The notes beneath the pieces are model-generated. The model ran no database searches. It was given only the letters and a program-made list of their open reading frames with translations, and was not told the DNA's origin. A stretch of DNA of 35,548 bases from a virus. A program made the translations under genes and the position numbers. The DNA is taken from positions 1 through 35,548 of IMG/VR virus record IMGVR_UViG_3300042445_001660, one strand, 5' to 3'. Below are positions 17,370 through 24,279 of the stretch, piece after piece (positions within the stretch are counted from its first letter, which is position 1; each line of letters opens with the position of its first letter).

Positions 17370-18578
17370 ATGACTGACCGAACCAAAGCAATCAATACGC
17401 TTAACGCAATTTATGCCAACGGCATGCACGCTTCCGTGACCACAAAAGAACTCTATGAAGTTGGGCGTGCGCATGGGCTCACTTATAGCAGCGTGAAAAC
17501 GCAGCTTATGCATGACCGCTATAAGGCAGGGCGAGGTAAATTTGACCTCCGCAAGCTCCATGCACAACTTACATCTGACGGTGAATCATCGCCTGCCGTC
17601 GAGACTCAGGTCACAATTCCTAAGCCCGTCCCTGCACATGCTATTCGTCAAAGCATGCCGACCATCACCGCGGTTGTCAATGACGACATCTACATTCCCG
17701 ACGCCGATCCTACTTTCGTTCCGTGGGGCGACTACAAGACCGTCCGTCGTGTCATTGAGTCGCGACTCTTCTTTCCTCTTTACATCAGCGGTCTGTCCGG
17801 AAACGGCAAGACCATGATGGTTGAGCAGGCATGTGCCAAGCTCAAGCGTGAATATGTCCGCGTTCAAATCAGCCCTGAGACTGACGAAGACGACCTTATT
17901 GGTGGATTCCGTCTTATCAATGGCGAAACCGTTTTCCACAAAGGTCCTGTCATCAAGGCCATGGAGCGCGGCTGCATTCTTCTGATCGACGAGCTCGACC
18001 GTGGCTCAAACAAGATCATGTGCCTTCAGGGCGTTCTTGAAGGTAAGCCTGTCCTCGTGAAAAAGATTGGTCAGGTGGTCTGCCCGGCTCCCGGGTTCAA
18101 CGTAATTGCTACGGCAAATACCAAGGGCCGTGGAAGTGATGACGGCCGATATAGTGCCGCCAATATCATCGACGACGCGTTCATTGAGCGTTTCGTTGCT
18201 ACGATTGATCAGCCGTATCCGAATTTTAAGATCGAGCGTAACATCGTCGGCAAGCACATGGAAATGTATGACGTCGAGGACGATGACTTTGCCAACAAGC
18301 TTGTCAACTGGTCCAGTGTTATCCGCAAGACCTATGAAAGCGAAGGCATTGATGAACTCATCAGTACACGCCGCCTGTGCCACATCGTGAAGGCCTTCAG
18401 TATCTTCCGCGATCGACTGGCGTCCATTACCATGTGCATCTCTCGATTTGAGACCGAAACACGCGAGGCGTTCTTGGATCTTTATACTAAGATCGATGCG
18501 GGTATTCTTAAGGCCGATGATGCAACTTCGGCTGACGACGCTGTTGCTAAAGTCAACGAAGTTGACGCACCATTCTAA
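17370..18578 (+). CDS. MoxR/CobS-type AAA+ ATPase with N-terminal helix-turn-helix-like region
   Basis: A 402-residue ATPase. Residues 1-~60 look like a small winged-helix module (VTTKELYEVGRAHGLTYSSV). The AAA+ core has Walker A GLSGNGKT (141-148), the MoxR/CobS-typical EDDLIGGF (173-180), Walker B CILLIDELD (202-210), sensor 1 IATANTKG and the arginine-containing DDAFIERF. It belongs to the family that includes CobS, the ATPase annotated in many aquatic T4-like phages. MoxR-type ATPases usually act with VWA proteins, and the preceding gene encodes one, each from its own early promoter. Real cobalt chelation is unlikely because no CobN is present here. Codons are richer in C/G at third positions than in the neighbours. 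Confidence 0.88.
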   Translation: MTDRTKAINTLNAIYANGMHASVTTKELYEVGRAHGLTYSSVKTQLMHDRYKAGRGKFDLRKLHAQLTSDGESSPAVETQVTIPKPVPAHAIRQSMPTITAVVNDDIYIPDADPTFVPWGDYKTVRRVIESRLFFPLYISGLSGNGKTMMVEQACAKLKREYVRVQISPETDEDDLIGGFRLINGETVFHKGPVIKAMERGCILLIDELDRGSNKIMCLQGVLEGKPVLVKKIGQVVCPAPGFNVIATANTKGRGSDDGRYSAANIIDDAFIERFVATIDQPYPNFKIERNIVGKHMEMYDVEDDDFANKLVNWSSVIRKTYESEGIDELISTRRLCHIVKAFSIFRDRLASITMCISRFETETREAFLDLYTKIDAGILKADDATSADDAVAKVNEVDAPF

Positions 18579-18642
18579 ACTTTAGCGGATGAGTTCCCGC
18601 TAAAACGTGAACCTGAACTCAATAACAAAACAAAACAACACA

Positions 18643-18900
18643 ATGACAAAGACTGAAATTAAGAAAGTATCCACTATGTTAAAGAACAACTCTCAGAAGC
18701 AGGCCGTGTATGCGGTTCTCGAGAGCGGTTATGAGCCATCCGTTGAAGACCTGAAGGCCGCTGGGATTGCCGACCCACGCCGGGTCGTCAATCAGCTTCG
18801 TAATGATCACGGTTTTGCGATCTATTTAAACGATCGTAAGGATCGTCGTGGCAACGTTACTCGTCGTTTCCGCCTCGGTACTCACCGTCGTAACGGCTAA
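18643..18900 (+). CDS. Small winged-helix-like early protein
   Basis: An 85-residue basic protein. Residues 15-60 read as helix, helix, turn and a recognition helix (QKQAVYAVLESG, then SVEDLKAAGIADPRRVVNQLR) followed by a beta-wing with DRRGNVTRRFRLG, a plan typical of small winged-helix DNA-binding proteins. An in-frame GTG at 18607 would add 12 residues from an A/C-rich leader, so ATG 18643 is preferred. It probably shares the transcript of the AAA+ gene and precedes a strong terminator. Specific function unknown; it may be the DNA-binding member of this early cluster. Confidence 0.75.
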   Translation: MTKTEIKKVSTMLKNNSQKQAVYAVLESGYEPSVEDLKAAGIADPRRVVNQLRNDHGFAIYLNDRKDRRGNVTRRFRLGTHRRNG

Positions 18901-18918
18901 TCATTTTTGGTGGTACAT

Positions 18919-18959
18919 GCGGCAGGAGCGTTCTTTGGTCAGGCGCTCCTGCCGTTTTT
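18919..18959 (+). terminator. Rho-independent terminator closing the zincin-VWA/AAA+ cluster
   Basis: CGGCAGGAGCG (18920-18930) pairs with CGCTCCTGCCG (18944-18954), 11 bp with a 13-nt loop, followed by five T. TTTACA follows at once, but no -10 box lies at the right distance. Confidence 0.9.
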
Positions 18960-18966
18960 ACATTTA

Positions 18967-19287
18967 ATGCATGCATAAAAAACCGAAACACCTACAGTTG
19001 GGATTAAATTTGATTCTGAGAAACCCGACTATAGTCTACTTCCTCCACATGCTCTTGATGAGTTGGTGAAGGTATTGACTATGGGAAAGGTTAAGTATTC
19101 TCGTGAGAATTGACGACTGCTTGAGGACGGAGAGAACCGTTACTTTGCGGCCGCACAGCGCCACCTATGGGCTCTTCGTAAAGGAGAAACGTATGATCCT
19201 GAGAGCGGACTACATCACGCTGCACATGCTGCTGCTTGCGTGTTGTTTTTGATTGAACTGCAAGCAACACAAAACCAAAAAATCTAA
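18967..19287 (+). pseudogene. Broken DUF5664 / dATP-dGTP diphosphohydrolase-like gene
   Basis: Read from ATG 18967 the frame gives MHA, a TAA stop (18976-18978), then a clear family sequence: VGIKFDSEKPDYSLLPPHAL, VLTMGKVKYSREN, a TGA stop (19111-19113), and after it RYFAAAQRHLWALRKGE and PESGLHHAAHAAACVLFLIE up to TAA 19285. The text on both sides of the TGA matches the small phage nucleotide-hydrolase family in which Tyr-x-x-x-Asn-Trp is conserved; here the Trp codon TGG has become TGA. Other genes in the window use TGA as a stop, so recoding is unlikely. Apart from the two stops there is no frameshift, suggesting recent loss. The function was probably dNTP pool control. Confidence 0.82.
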
Positions 19288-19316
19288 TTTACATTTGGAC
19301 ACTGTCCTGTTAATAT
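19288..19316 (+). promoter_or_regulatory. Early promoter of the sliding clamp gene
   Basis: TTTACA (19288-19293), 17 bp, TAATAT (19311-19316); ATG begins 9 bp later, leaving a leader of about 3 nt. The -35 box directly follows the stop codon of the DUF5664 pseudogene. Confidence 0.75.
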
Positions 19317-19325
19317 AACTCTAAT

Positions 19326-19997
19326 ATGAAACTATCTACATCCACACTTGATGTCCTCAAGAACTTCGCCTCAATCAATCCCAACCTGGTTGTTAAGAGC
19401 GGAGAACCTTTGGGCACAATCTCCGAAGCAAAGAACATTATGGCAACTGCCGAAATTCCCGAGTCATTCACTACGGATTTTGGCATTTATGATCTTAATG
19501 AATTCATCAGTATGTTTAACTTGATGGCTGATCCTGATCTTACGTTTGGTGACAGCTCTGTTCAGTTTACATCTGGCCGTTCACGTGCATCATATCGCTT
19601 TGCTGATCCAAGCGTCTTAACTTCTCCGAAGAATAAGATCAATATGCCAAGCACCGATCTCACTGTGACAATCACTGGTGATATTCTTACTCAAATTCGT
19701 AAGGCCGCGGGTGTTCTTGGTCATAGCATTGTTTCCATCCAAGGTAAGAACGGAACGGTTACTCTTTCGGTTGTTGATCCAAAGAACAGCGCTGCAAACA
19801 CTTTCTCGGTTGTCATTGATGAAAGCAACGATCAGACTGGTTCGTTTGATCTGCAGTTCCTTATCTCTAACCTCAAGGTTATCCCAGGTGACTATGAGGT
19901 CAAGATCAGCTCTAAGTTGATCTCGCATTGGAAGCATGTATCTGCGTCTGTAAACTATTACATTGCTCTCGAAAAGAGTTCAACCTTTAACGGTTAA
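19326..19997 (+). CDS. 45: Sliding clamp (gp45-like)
   Basis: A 223-residue processivity clamp (T4 gp45 228 aa) that encircles DNA, tethers the polymerase and activates late transcription through gp55. The start MKLSTSTLDVLKNFASINPN and the segment IYDLNEFISMFNL are typical of the family, as are the two repeated beta-alpha-beta clamp domains (residues ~1-110 and ~111-223). It is the first gene of the 45-44-62-regA replication block, as in T4. Confidence 0.95.
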   Translation: MKLSTSTLDVLKNFASINPNLVVKSGEPLGTISEAKNIMATAEIPESFTTDFGIYDLNEFISMFNLMADPDLTFGDSSVQFTSGRSRASYRFADPSVLTSPKNKINMPSTDLTVTITGDILTQIRKAAGVLGHSIVSIQGKNGTVTLSVVDPKNSAANTFSVVIDESNDQTGSFDLQFLISNLKVIPGDYEVKISSKLISHWKHVSASVNYYIALEKSSTFNG

Positions 19998-20001
19998 TCA
20001 C

Positions 20002-20196
20002 ATGAAAGTACCAATTGACATTGACGACGCCCTTGAAATTGGGGACCTGCTGTATGTCATGGTGCGCATGAAAAAGCTTTCAGAGAATGGCGCGCGCATT
20101 GCAAATGGCATCATGTCGCGTCTCTCTAAGGTAATTCCTATGCAATATCACACTGACCCAAATCAGCTTGAATTTGAATTTGTAAAATCTCTATAA
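20002..20196 (+). CDS. Small helical protein between clamp and DsbA-like genes
   Basis: A 64-residue ORF starting 4 bp after the clamp stop. It is mainly helical (DDALEIGDLLYVMVRM, then GARIANGIMSRLSKVI) with an acidic C-terminal strand (QLEFEFV). No family recognised. Tight packing within the replication block supports it being expressed. Confidence 0.65.
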   Translation: MKVPIDIDDALEIGDLLYVMVRMKKLSENGARIANGIMSRLSKVIPMQYHTDPNQLEFEFVKSL

Positions 20197-20218
20197 GTAA
20201 AACATACGCACACTAGTT

Positions 20219-20479
20219 ATGAGTAACATTGACATTGATGACCCAAAGACCAAACAAGAAATGCTTGACGCTGTTCGTGAGATTTGCGAGCAGTTTCGTA
20301 TCATGGATGATGCGCGCGATCAAGTAAAGGAAATCATTATTGCTGCACATGACGCATTGGACATCCCAAAGCCAATGATTCGTAAGGTTGCTCGACTTTA
20401 TCACAAGAAGAACGCAAGCGCAGTTGAAGCTGAAAATGCAGCAATTAAATCCCTTTACACCGTCATCACTTCCCGATAA
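20219..20479 (+). CDS. dsbA: DsbA-like double-stranded DNA-binding protein
   Basis: An 86-residue protein resembling the phage DsbA family (T4 DsbA 89 aa), a small dsDNA-binding protein that enhances late transcription near late promoters. The support is its size, a long helix with DDARDQVKEIIIAAHDAL, and the conserved-looking IPKPMIRKVARLYHKKN segment (residues ~48-65). It lies between the clamp and clamp-loader genes, apart from its T4 location. A different small helical DNA-binding protein is the alternative. Confidence 0.62.
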   Translation: MSNIDIDDPKTKQEMLDAVREICEQFRIMDDARDQVKEIIIAAHDALDIPKPMIRKVARLYHKKNASAVEAENAAIKSLYTVITSR

Positions 20480-20488
20480 AATAATAGC

Positions 20489-21430
20489 ATGAGTAATACT
20501 GAATGGCTTTGGACCGAAAAATATAGACCTCAGAGTGTAGACGAATGCATTCTTCCAGCAGATCTTAAGAAGACTCTTAATGCATTAGTGAAAGGTGGTC
20601 AGCTACCAAACCTGATGTTCGCTGGGTCCGCGGGTCTTGGTAAAACCACAGTTGCTAAGGCGTTGTGTAATATGCTTGACCTCGATTACATTCTTATCAA
20701 CGGGTCTGAAGAAAGTGGTATTGATGTACTTCGCAACAAGATTAAACAATTTGCGAGTACAGTCTCGTTGCGAGGTGGATACAAGGTTGTCATTCTTGAC
20801 GAGGCCGACTATCTACAGGCAAACAGTACACAGGTAGCTTTGCGCGGCTTTATCGAGGAGTTCAGTAATAACTGCAGATTTATTCTTACATGTAACTTTA
20901 AGAATCGAATCATTGAGCCGCTTCATTCACGATGCAGCGTGATTGAATTTAATACTACTAAGAAGCAACTTGCAAGCTTGGCTGGCGAATTCATGAAGCG
21001 GCTTACTTTTATTCTCAAGACAGAAGGAATTAAGTATGACGATAAGACGGTTGCAGAACTGATCATTCGGTATGCGCCCGATTGGCGTCGTGTTCTTAAT
21101 GAGTGTCAACGTTATAGCGGCACAGGTGAACTCCCTTCGGCTATTCTCGTTGGTGCGAGCGATCAAAGTATAGCCGAACTTGTAAGCTATCTGAAGAGCA
21201 AGGACTTCAAGAATATGCGTTCTTGGATTGTCAATAACAGCACTCTTGATAGTTCGGTAATCTTCCGTAAGATTTATGACGGGCTGTATGACTATGCTGT
21301 TCCTTCGAGCATTCCAGGTATTGTGTTGATCCTTGCGGACTATAGTTACAAAGCTGGTTTTATGAGTGACAAAGAACTAAACATGGTTGCTTGTATGACC
21401 GAACTTATGGGGAACGCTGAGTGGCGCTAA
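20489..21430 (+). CDS. 44: Clamp loader large subunit (gp44-like)
   Basis: A 313-residue AAA+ ATPase (T4 gp44 319 aa) that with gp62 opens and loads the gp45 clamp. Motifs: WTEKYRPQSVDEC (8-20), Walker A GSAGLGKT (46-53), Walker B VVILDEAD (100-107), and the SRC arginine-finger motif (146-148) in EPLHSRCSVIEF. The C-terminal collar domain covers about 225-313. gp62 follows with a 5-bp gap. Confidence 0.95.
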   Translation: MSNTEWLWTEKYRPQSVDECILPADLKKTLNALVKGGQLPNLMFAGSAGLGKTTVAKALCNMLDLDYILINGSEESGIDVLRNKIKQFASTVSLRGGYKVVILDEADYLQANSTQVALRGFIEEFSNNCRFILTCNFKNRIIEPLHSRCSVIEFNTTKKQLASLAGEFMKRLTFILKTEGIKYDDKTVAELIIRYAPDWRRVLNECQRYSGTGELPSAILVGASDQSIAELVSYLKSKDFKNMRSWIVNNSTLDSSVIFRKIYDGLYDYAVPSSIPGIVLILADYSYKAGFMSDKELNMVACMTELMGNAEWR

Positions 21431-21435
21431 AAATT

Positions 21436-21924
21436 ATGGCTGCTACGAAAAAAATAACCGCTCCCAAAGAACCAACGGCGCCGAAAAACGACAAACCTAA
21501 AACATTAGGTCCCTTCGACTTCCTCAACTCTATCAATGCCGGGCAATCGTCTACGAACTTGATGGAAGGCTGCTATGCCGAAAGTGGCGAAGGTGCAACA
21601 CCTGACAGTCCTGATCGTGCTTATGTACCATTCATGGTCAATCGTGGCTTGTCATACTTCAATGATACTGTAATGTTTGCAAACGAAATGAATCGTTATG
21701 CATCATTACCTGCCAAAATGCAGTATGACTTTTACCGACATGGCATTCGTCCTCGTAAACGTTTTAGTAAGTGGAGTAAACGCGCAGATGATACATCCGA
21801 TGTACAACTGTTAATGAAACACTATGGATACAATTCCGATCGAGCGCGTGAAGTTATTGTATTTTACCCTGAAGAAGAACTATCTAAACTCCGAAAACAA
21901 TATGACCGCGGCGGAAAATCTTGA
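21436..21924 (+). CDS. 62: Clamp loader small subunit (gp62-like)
   Basis: A 162-residue partner of gp44 (T4 gp62 187 aa). The family core YVPFMVNRGLSYFNDTVMFANEMNR (positions ~63-87, quoted in part) and the following KMQYDFYRHGIRPRKRFSKW are recognisable. The ATG at 21436 is preferred over a GTG at 21421 that would overlap the gp44 stop; either is possible. Position after 44 and before regA is the T4 order. Confidence 0.9.
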   Translation: MAATKKITAPKEPTAPKNDKPKTLGPFDFLNSINAGQSSTNLMEGCYAESGEGATPDSPDRAYVPFMVNRGLSYFNDTVMFANEMNRYASLPAKMQYDFYRHGIRPRKRFSKWSKRADDTSDVQLLMKHYGYNSDRAREVIVFYPEEELSKLRKQYDRGGKS

Positions 21925-22174
21925 CTATCGTAACGTCTTTTATCGTAGAGGATCAACGATGCCGGAATGGTTTGATCCTTCTGCAACGGACGTTCCTCTA
22001 TTTCTTCAATTCTCGCAATATGATGACATTCCAGTTGCATGGCGTGACTCTCCAAAGAATTCACCAAATCCTCGTAACCGTAGCATGAAGAACCTTTCTC
22101 CAAAGCGTTTTGTTAAAGCTAAAGCGAAGGCTAAGATTGCAAAGGAGTCGCGAAAAAGAAATCGAAAGAAGTAA
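21902..22174 (+). CDS. Small basic protein overlapping the gp62 gene
   Basis: A 90-residue ORF beginning inside the last 23 bp of gene 62 in another frame. The first half is neutral to acidic and aromatic-rich (YRNVFYRRGSTMPEWF), and the C-terminal ~30 residues are almost entirely basic (KRFVKAKAKAKIAKESRKRNRKK split over the end). No family recognised. The basic tail suggests contact with nucleic acid. It occupies the slot between 62 and regA. Confidence 0.6.
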   Translation: MTAAENLDYRNVFYRRGSTMPEWFDPSATDVPLFLQFSQYDDIPVAWRDSPKNSPNPRNRSMKNLSPKRFVKAKAKAKIAKESRKRNRKK

Positions 22175-22191
22175 TAAATAAGAGTATCGCT

Positions 22192-22620
22192 ATGAATATA
22201 GATACTCAAGAAAATATTGAATGGTCGCCAAGTGAAATGTTAGAAGTTCAACTTAACGCACCTGATGACTTTCTAAAGATCAAAGAAACCTTAACGCGAA
22301 TCGGAGTTTCATCTAAGAAGGATTACAATACGCTGTATCAAAGCTGTCACATCTTACATAAGCAAGGGCGATACTTCATTGTGCACTTTAAGGAGTTGTT
22401 TATGTTGGATGGGAAGCCTAGTACGTTTACTGCCGATGATCGTAATCGTCGTAACACAATTGCTATCCTATTATCCGACTGGGGATTGCTTACAATCGTT
22501 AAAAAGATCGAATCTACTGACACGACTAATCTTAAGATGATCAAAATCATCTCACATCGTGACAAGGCAGATTGGACATTGATTTCGAAATATGCTATAG
22601 GAAACGTGAAAAAGAGCTAA
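22192..22620 (+). CDS. regA: Translational repressor RegA
   Basis: A 142-residue RNA-binding repressor (T4 RegA 122 aa) that blocks translation of many early mRNAs at their initiation regions. Diagnostic blocks are DDFLKIKETLTRIGVSSKKD, LYQSCHILHKQGRYFIVHFKE (split around residues 46-67) and ISKYAIGN near the C-terminus, all very close to T4 RegA. An extra N-terminal ~18 residues precede the usual start. Because several early genes here look leaderless, its targets may lie downstream of the AUG. Confidence 0.94.
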   Translation: MNIDTQENIEWSPSEMLEVQLNAPDDFLKIKETLTRIGVSSKKDYNTLYQSCHILHKQGRYFIVHFKELFMLDGKPSTFTADDRNRRNTIAILLSDWGLLTIVKKIESTDTTNLKMIKIISHRDKADWTLISKYAIGNVKKS

Positions 22621-22622
22621 AC

Positions 22623-22630
22623 GATAAATA
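22623..22630 (+). promoter_or_regulatory. Probable late promoter box of the Ntn-hydrolase gene
   Basis: GATAAATA, one mismatch to the late consensus, ends 12 bp before the ATG at 22643. The predicted leader is about 7 nt. Confidence 0.5.
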
Positions 22631-22642
22631 GCAATAACTCCT

Positions 22643-23563
22643 ATGTGTGTTGTCGCAGTTAAATATCTAGATAAGTATGGTTGGGTCGGTGCGAAGAATC
22701 GTGACCGCAATTATATAGTTGGAATCGACGTTGTCCGATCTGATCGTGGCGGTGTACAGCGAATGTACATTGATGATCAGACCACGCGATGGACCGAAGG
22801 CATCAACGAACATGGACTGGGTATTCTTAGTGCATCTCTCACAGTAAAGGATGATGAAAAGGAAGGCGGTAAAGTTGCGTCATCGGGCCTAAAGCCAGGC
22901 GAACGCAATCCAATAGTATCACCTGATGGTCTTGCTATCCGTCGTGCTCTATTGCTGAAAGATCCAAAGAAAGCAGCACAGAGTTTGATTGACGATAAAC
23001 TTGCAGGCGCAACTTACATCTTCAACAAGGACACTTGTTATTTACTTGAAGGTGGCTTTAACATCAGGAAGGATAAGGACTCTAAAGAAACTCCACGTAA
23101 GTATGTCTATGTGCTAAAGGAAATCTCGAAAGATGATGACCATTCAGTGCGTACTAATCACGGTATTGATATTCCACAGCTAGGTTATTCAAAAGATTCA
23201 TCTGATGCGGCAACGCAAAGAAATCGCACAAGTAGTGAATCTCGCTGGTCCGCTGTTGAGACTGCATTTGATAAGACATCTGTTATTGATCCGCATGGTG
23301 TATTGGAATGCATGAGTGTAAAGCCTAACAAGGACTTATTCCTTAATCCAGTTCGTCTCGGCAATCCAAAGAAAGGCGACATGGTTACAACTGGACAGCT
23401 GCTCTTGGTTCCATCGGAATGCACTTTACACTATCGCCCAATTTACTCAAGTGTATCTTTTGACTATCCAAACTTAAACAGTAAAGATGGTACAAAGGTA
23501 TACTTTGAAATCATCTCAAGCCGTAAACTACTTTCCTTTCAAGACTTTACAAAGAAAAAATAA
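22643..23563 (+). CDS. N-terminal-nucleophile (Ntn) hydrolase, penicillin acylase / C45-C59-like
   Basis: A 306-residue protein starting Met-Cys, so removal of Met would leave Cys as N-terminal nucleophile. The family layout of choloylglycine-hydrolase/acyltransferase-type Ntn enzymes is visible: strand MCVVAVKY, then AKNRDRNY (Asn19, Arg20, Asp21), NEHGLG (55-60) and the RTNHG motif (Asn172, His173). Such enzymes cleave amide bonds in bile salts, penicillin V, acyl-homoserine lactones or peptides; the substrate here is unknown. A likely late promoter precedes it, and a small lipoprotein gene follows by 1 bp, pointing to a late function at or near the cell envelope or in the virion. Confidence 0.82.
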   Translation: MCVVAVKYLDKYGWVGAKNRDRNYIVGIDVVRSDRGGVQRMYIDDQTTRWTEGINEHGLGILSASLTVKDDEKEGGKVASSGLKPGERNPIVSPDGLAIRRALLLKDPKKAAQSLIDDKLAGATYIFNKDTCYLLEGGFNIRKDKDSKETPRKYVYVLKEISKDDDHSVRTNHGIDIPQLGYSKDSSDAATQRNRTSSESRWSAVETAFDKTSVIDPHGVLECMSVKPNKDLFLNPVRLGNPKKGDMVTTGQLLLVPSECTLHYRPIYSSVSFDYPNLNSKDGTKVYFEIISSRKLLSFQDFTKKK

Positions 23564-23564
23564 A

Positions 23565-23714
23565 ATGAAGAAATTATTCGTTATGCTAACATTTGCTTTG
23601 CTGCTCTGCAGTTGTGCTGCAGACAGAATCCATAGTACATCATATGATCACTTTGGACATACACAATGTAACACGCATTTTCGATGCGTTGACGGACACA
23701 TCGTGTATAAATAA
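23565..23714 (+). CDS. Small predicted lipoprotein
   Basis: A 49-residue protein. A basic start (MKK), a hydrophobic core and a lipobox-like LLCSC ending at Cys18 predict a signal peptidase II substrate; the mature peptide is about 32 residues with two further Cys that could form a disulfide. It begins 1 bp after the Ntn-hydrolase stop, so both are probably co-expressed. A spanin-type outer membrane lipoprotein or a superinfection-exclusion lipoprotein are possibilities; no inner membrane spanin partner is seen next to it. Its stop codon lies in a late promoter box. Confidence 0.75.
   Translation: MKKLFVMLTFALLLCSCAADRIHSTSYDHFGHTQCNTHFRCVDGHIVYK
23706..23713 (+). promoter_or_regulatory. Late promoter box upstream of the Hsp20 gene
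   Basis: An exact TATAAATA overlaps the end of the lipoprotein gene, whose stop codon (23712-23714) partly lies in it. The predicted start at about 23719 lies inside the palindrome that follows. Confidence 0.65.
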
Positions 23715-23715
23715 T

Positions 23716-23738
23716 TTTGCAGACACGGTGTCTGCAAA
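23716..23738 (+). other. Perfect palindrome at the predicted 5' end of the hsp20 transcript
   Basis: TTTGCAGACAC (23716-23726) and GTGTCTGCAAA (23728-23738) are perfect inverted repeats around a single G. No T-run follows, so it does not look like a terminator in this direction. If transcription starts near 23719 the mRNA would begin with a stable hairpin; alternatively it is a protein-binding operator. Confidence 0.6.
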
Positions 23739-23804
23739 CATCAATGCTCGTTTGAGGTTGATGAAAACAACAAACTAAACTTGCTTAATAAGGAGTTAAT
23801 GACA

Positions 23805-24203
23805 ATGAATAAACTAAACTACTACGCCCCATTGGCGATTGGAATTGATCGCTTCTTTACTGAAGTCGAAAACGCGATCAAAGGTAACACGACATATCCA
23901 CCTCATAACGTCATCAAAGACGGAGAGGATTCATACGGAATCGAATTAGCAGTTGCTGGTTTCTCTCGTGATCAAATCTCGATTGAAACTCAAGACCGTC
24001 TGCTAAAGATCACTGGTGAAGCACAAAAGGATGAACGTGAATATACCTACAAAGGAATTAGTACACGCAGCTTCACTCGCCAATTTACTTTGGCTGAATA
24101 TGTTGAAGTTACGGATGCTACGTTGCAAGACGGTATTCTTAGCGTTTCATTGAAGCGCAATGTGCCTGAAGAAAAGCAACCACGTAAGGTTAAGATTGGC
24201 TAA
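23805..24203 (+). CDS. Small heat shock protein (Hsp20/IbpA-like)
   Basis: A 132-residue alpha-crystallin-type chaperone. The N-terminus YAPLAIGIDRFF matches IbpA-like proteins, the crystallin domain covers about residues 40-120 (IELAVAGFSRDQISIE, then the L-DGILSVSLKR strand), and the C-terminus ends in RKVKIG, an I-x-I-like tail. AAGGAG at 23790-23795 lies 9 bp before ATG 23805 and 3 bp before ATG 23799; the spacing favours 23805. Hsp20 genes are common in T4-like phages of aquatic bacteria, where a role in virion protein folding is suspected. A terminator follows. Confidence 0.92.
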   Translation: MNKLNYYAPLAIGIDRFFTEVENAIKGNTTYPPHNVIKDGEDSYGIELAVAGFSRDQISIETQDRLLKITGEAQKDEREYTYKGISTRSFTRQFTLAEYVEVTDATLQDGILSVSLKRNVPEEKQPRKVKIG

Positions 24204-24228
24204 AAGATAGGTTCTTAGAAAATATGCC

Positions 24229-24264
24229 AATGGGAGGTTTGTTATTTACAAGCCTCCCATTTTT
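24229..24264 (+). terminator. Terminator after hsp20, overlapping the gene 43 promoter
   Basis: AATGGGAGGTTTGT (24229-24242) pairs with ACAAGCCTCCCATT (24248-24261), including one G-U pair, with a 5-nt loop and a following T-run. The -35 box of the polymerase promoter spans loop and right arm. Confidence 0.85.
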
Positions 24265-24273
24265 GATTATAAT
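24245..24273 (+). promoter_or_regulatory. Early promoter of the DNA polymerase gene, leaderless geometry
   Basis: TTTACA (24245-24250), 17 bp, TATAAT (24268-24273), 6 bp, ATG 24280. The -35 and most of the spacer are also terminator sequence for the upstream gene. Confidence 0.85.
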
Positions 24274-24279
24274 AAGTAC

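Noticed and set aside
17370-18578. Cobalamin biosynthesis CobS as a literal function of the AAA+ gene
   Set aside because: The fold matches CobS/MoxR, but no CobN or other cobalamin gene is present and the partner protein carries a peptidase motif; only the family-level call is kept.
19111-19113. TGA read as tryptophan (alternative genetic code)
   Set aside because: UvsW, gp47 and other well-defined genes end at TGA, and Trp is encoded by TGG throughout, so TGA is a stop here.
22173-22180. AATAAATA as a late promoter of regA
   Set aside because: It is one mismatch from consensus and formed by the stop codon context of the preceding basic ORF; RegA is expected early, and A/T-rich 8-mers occur by chance.
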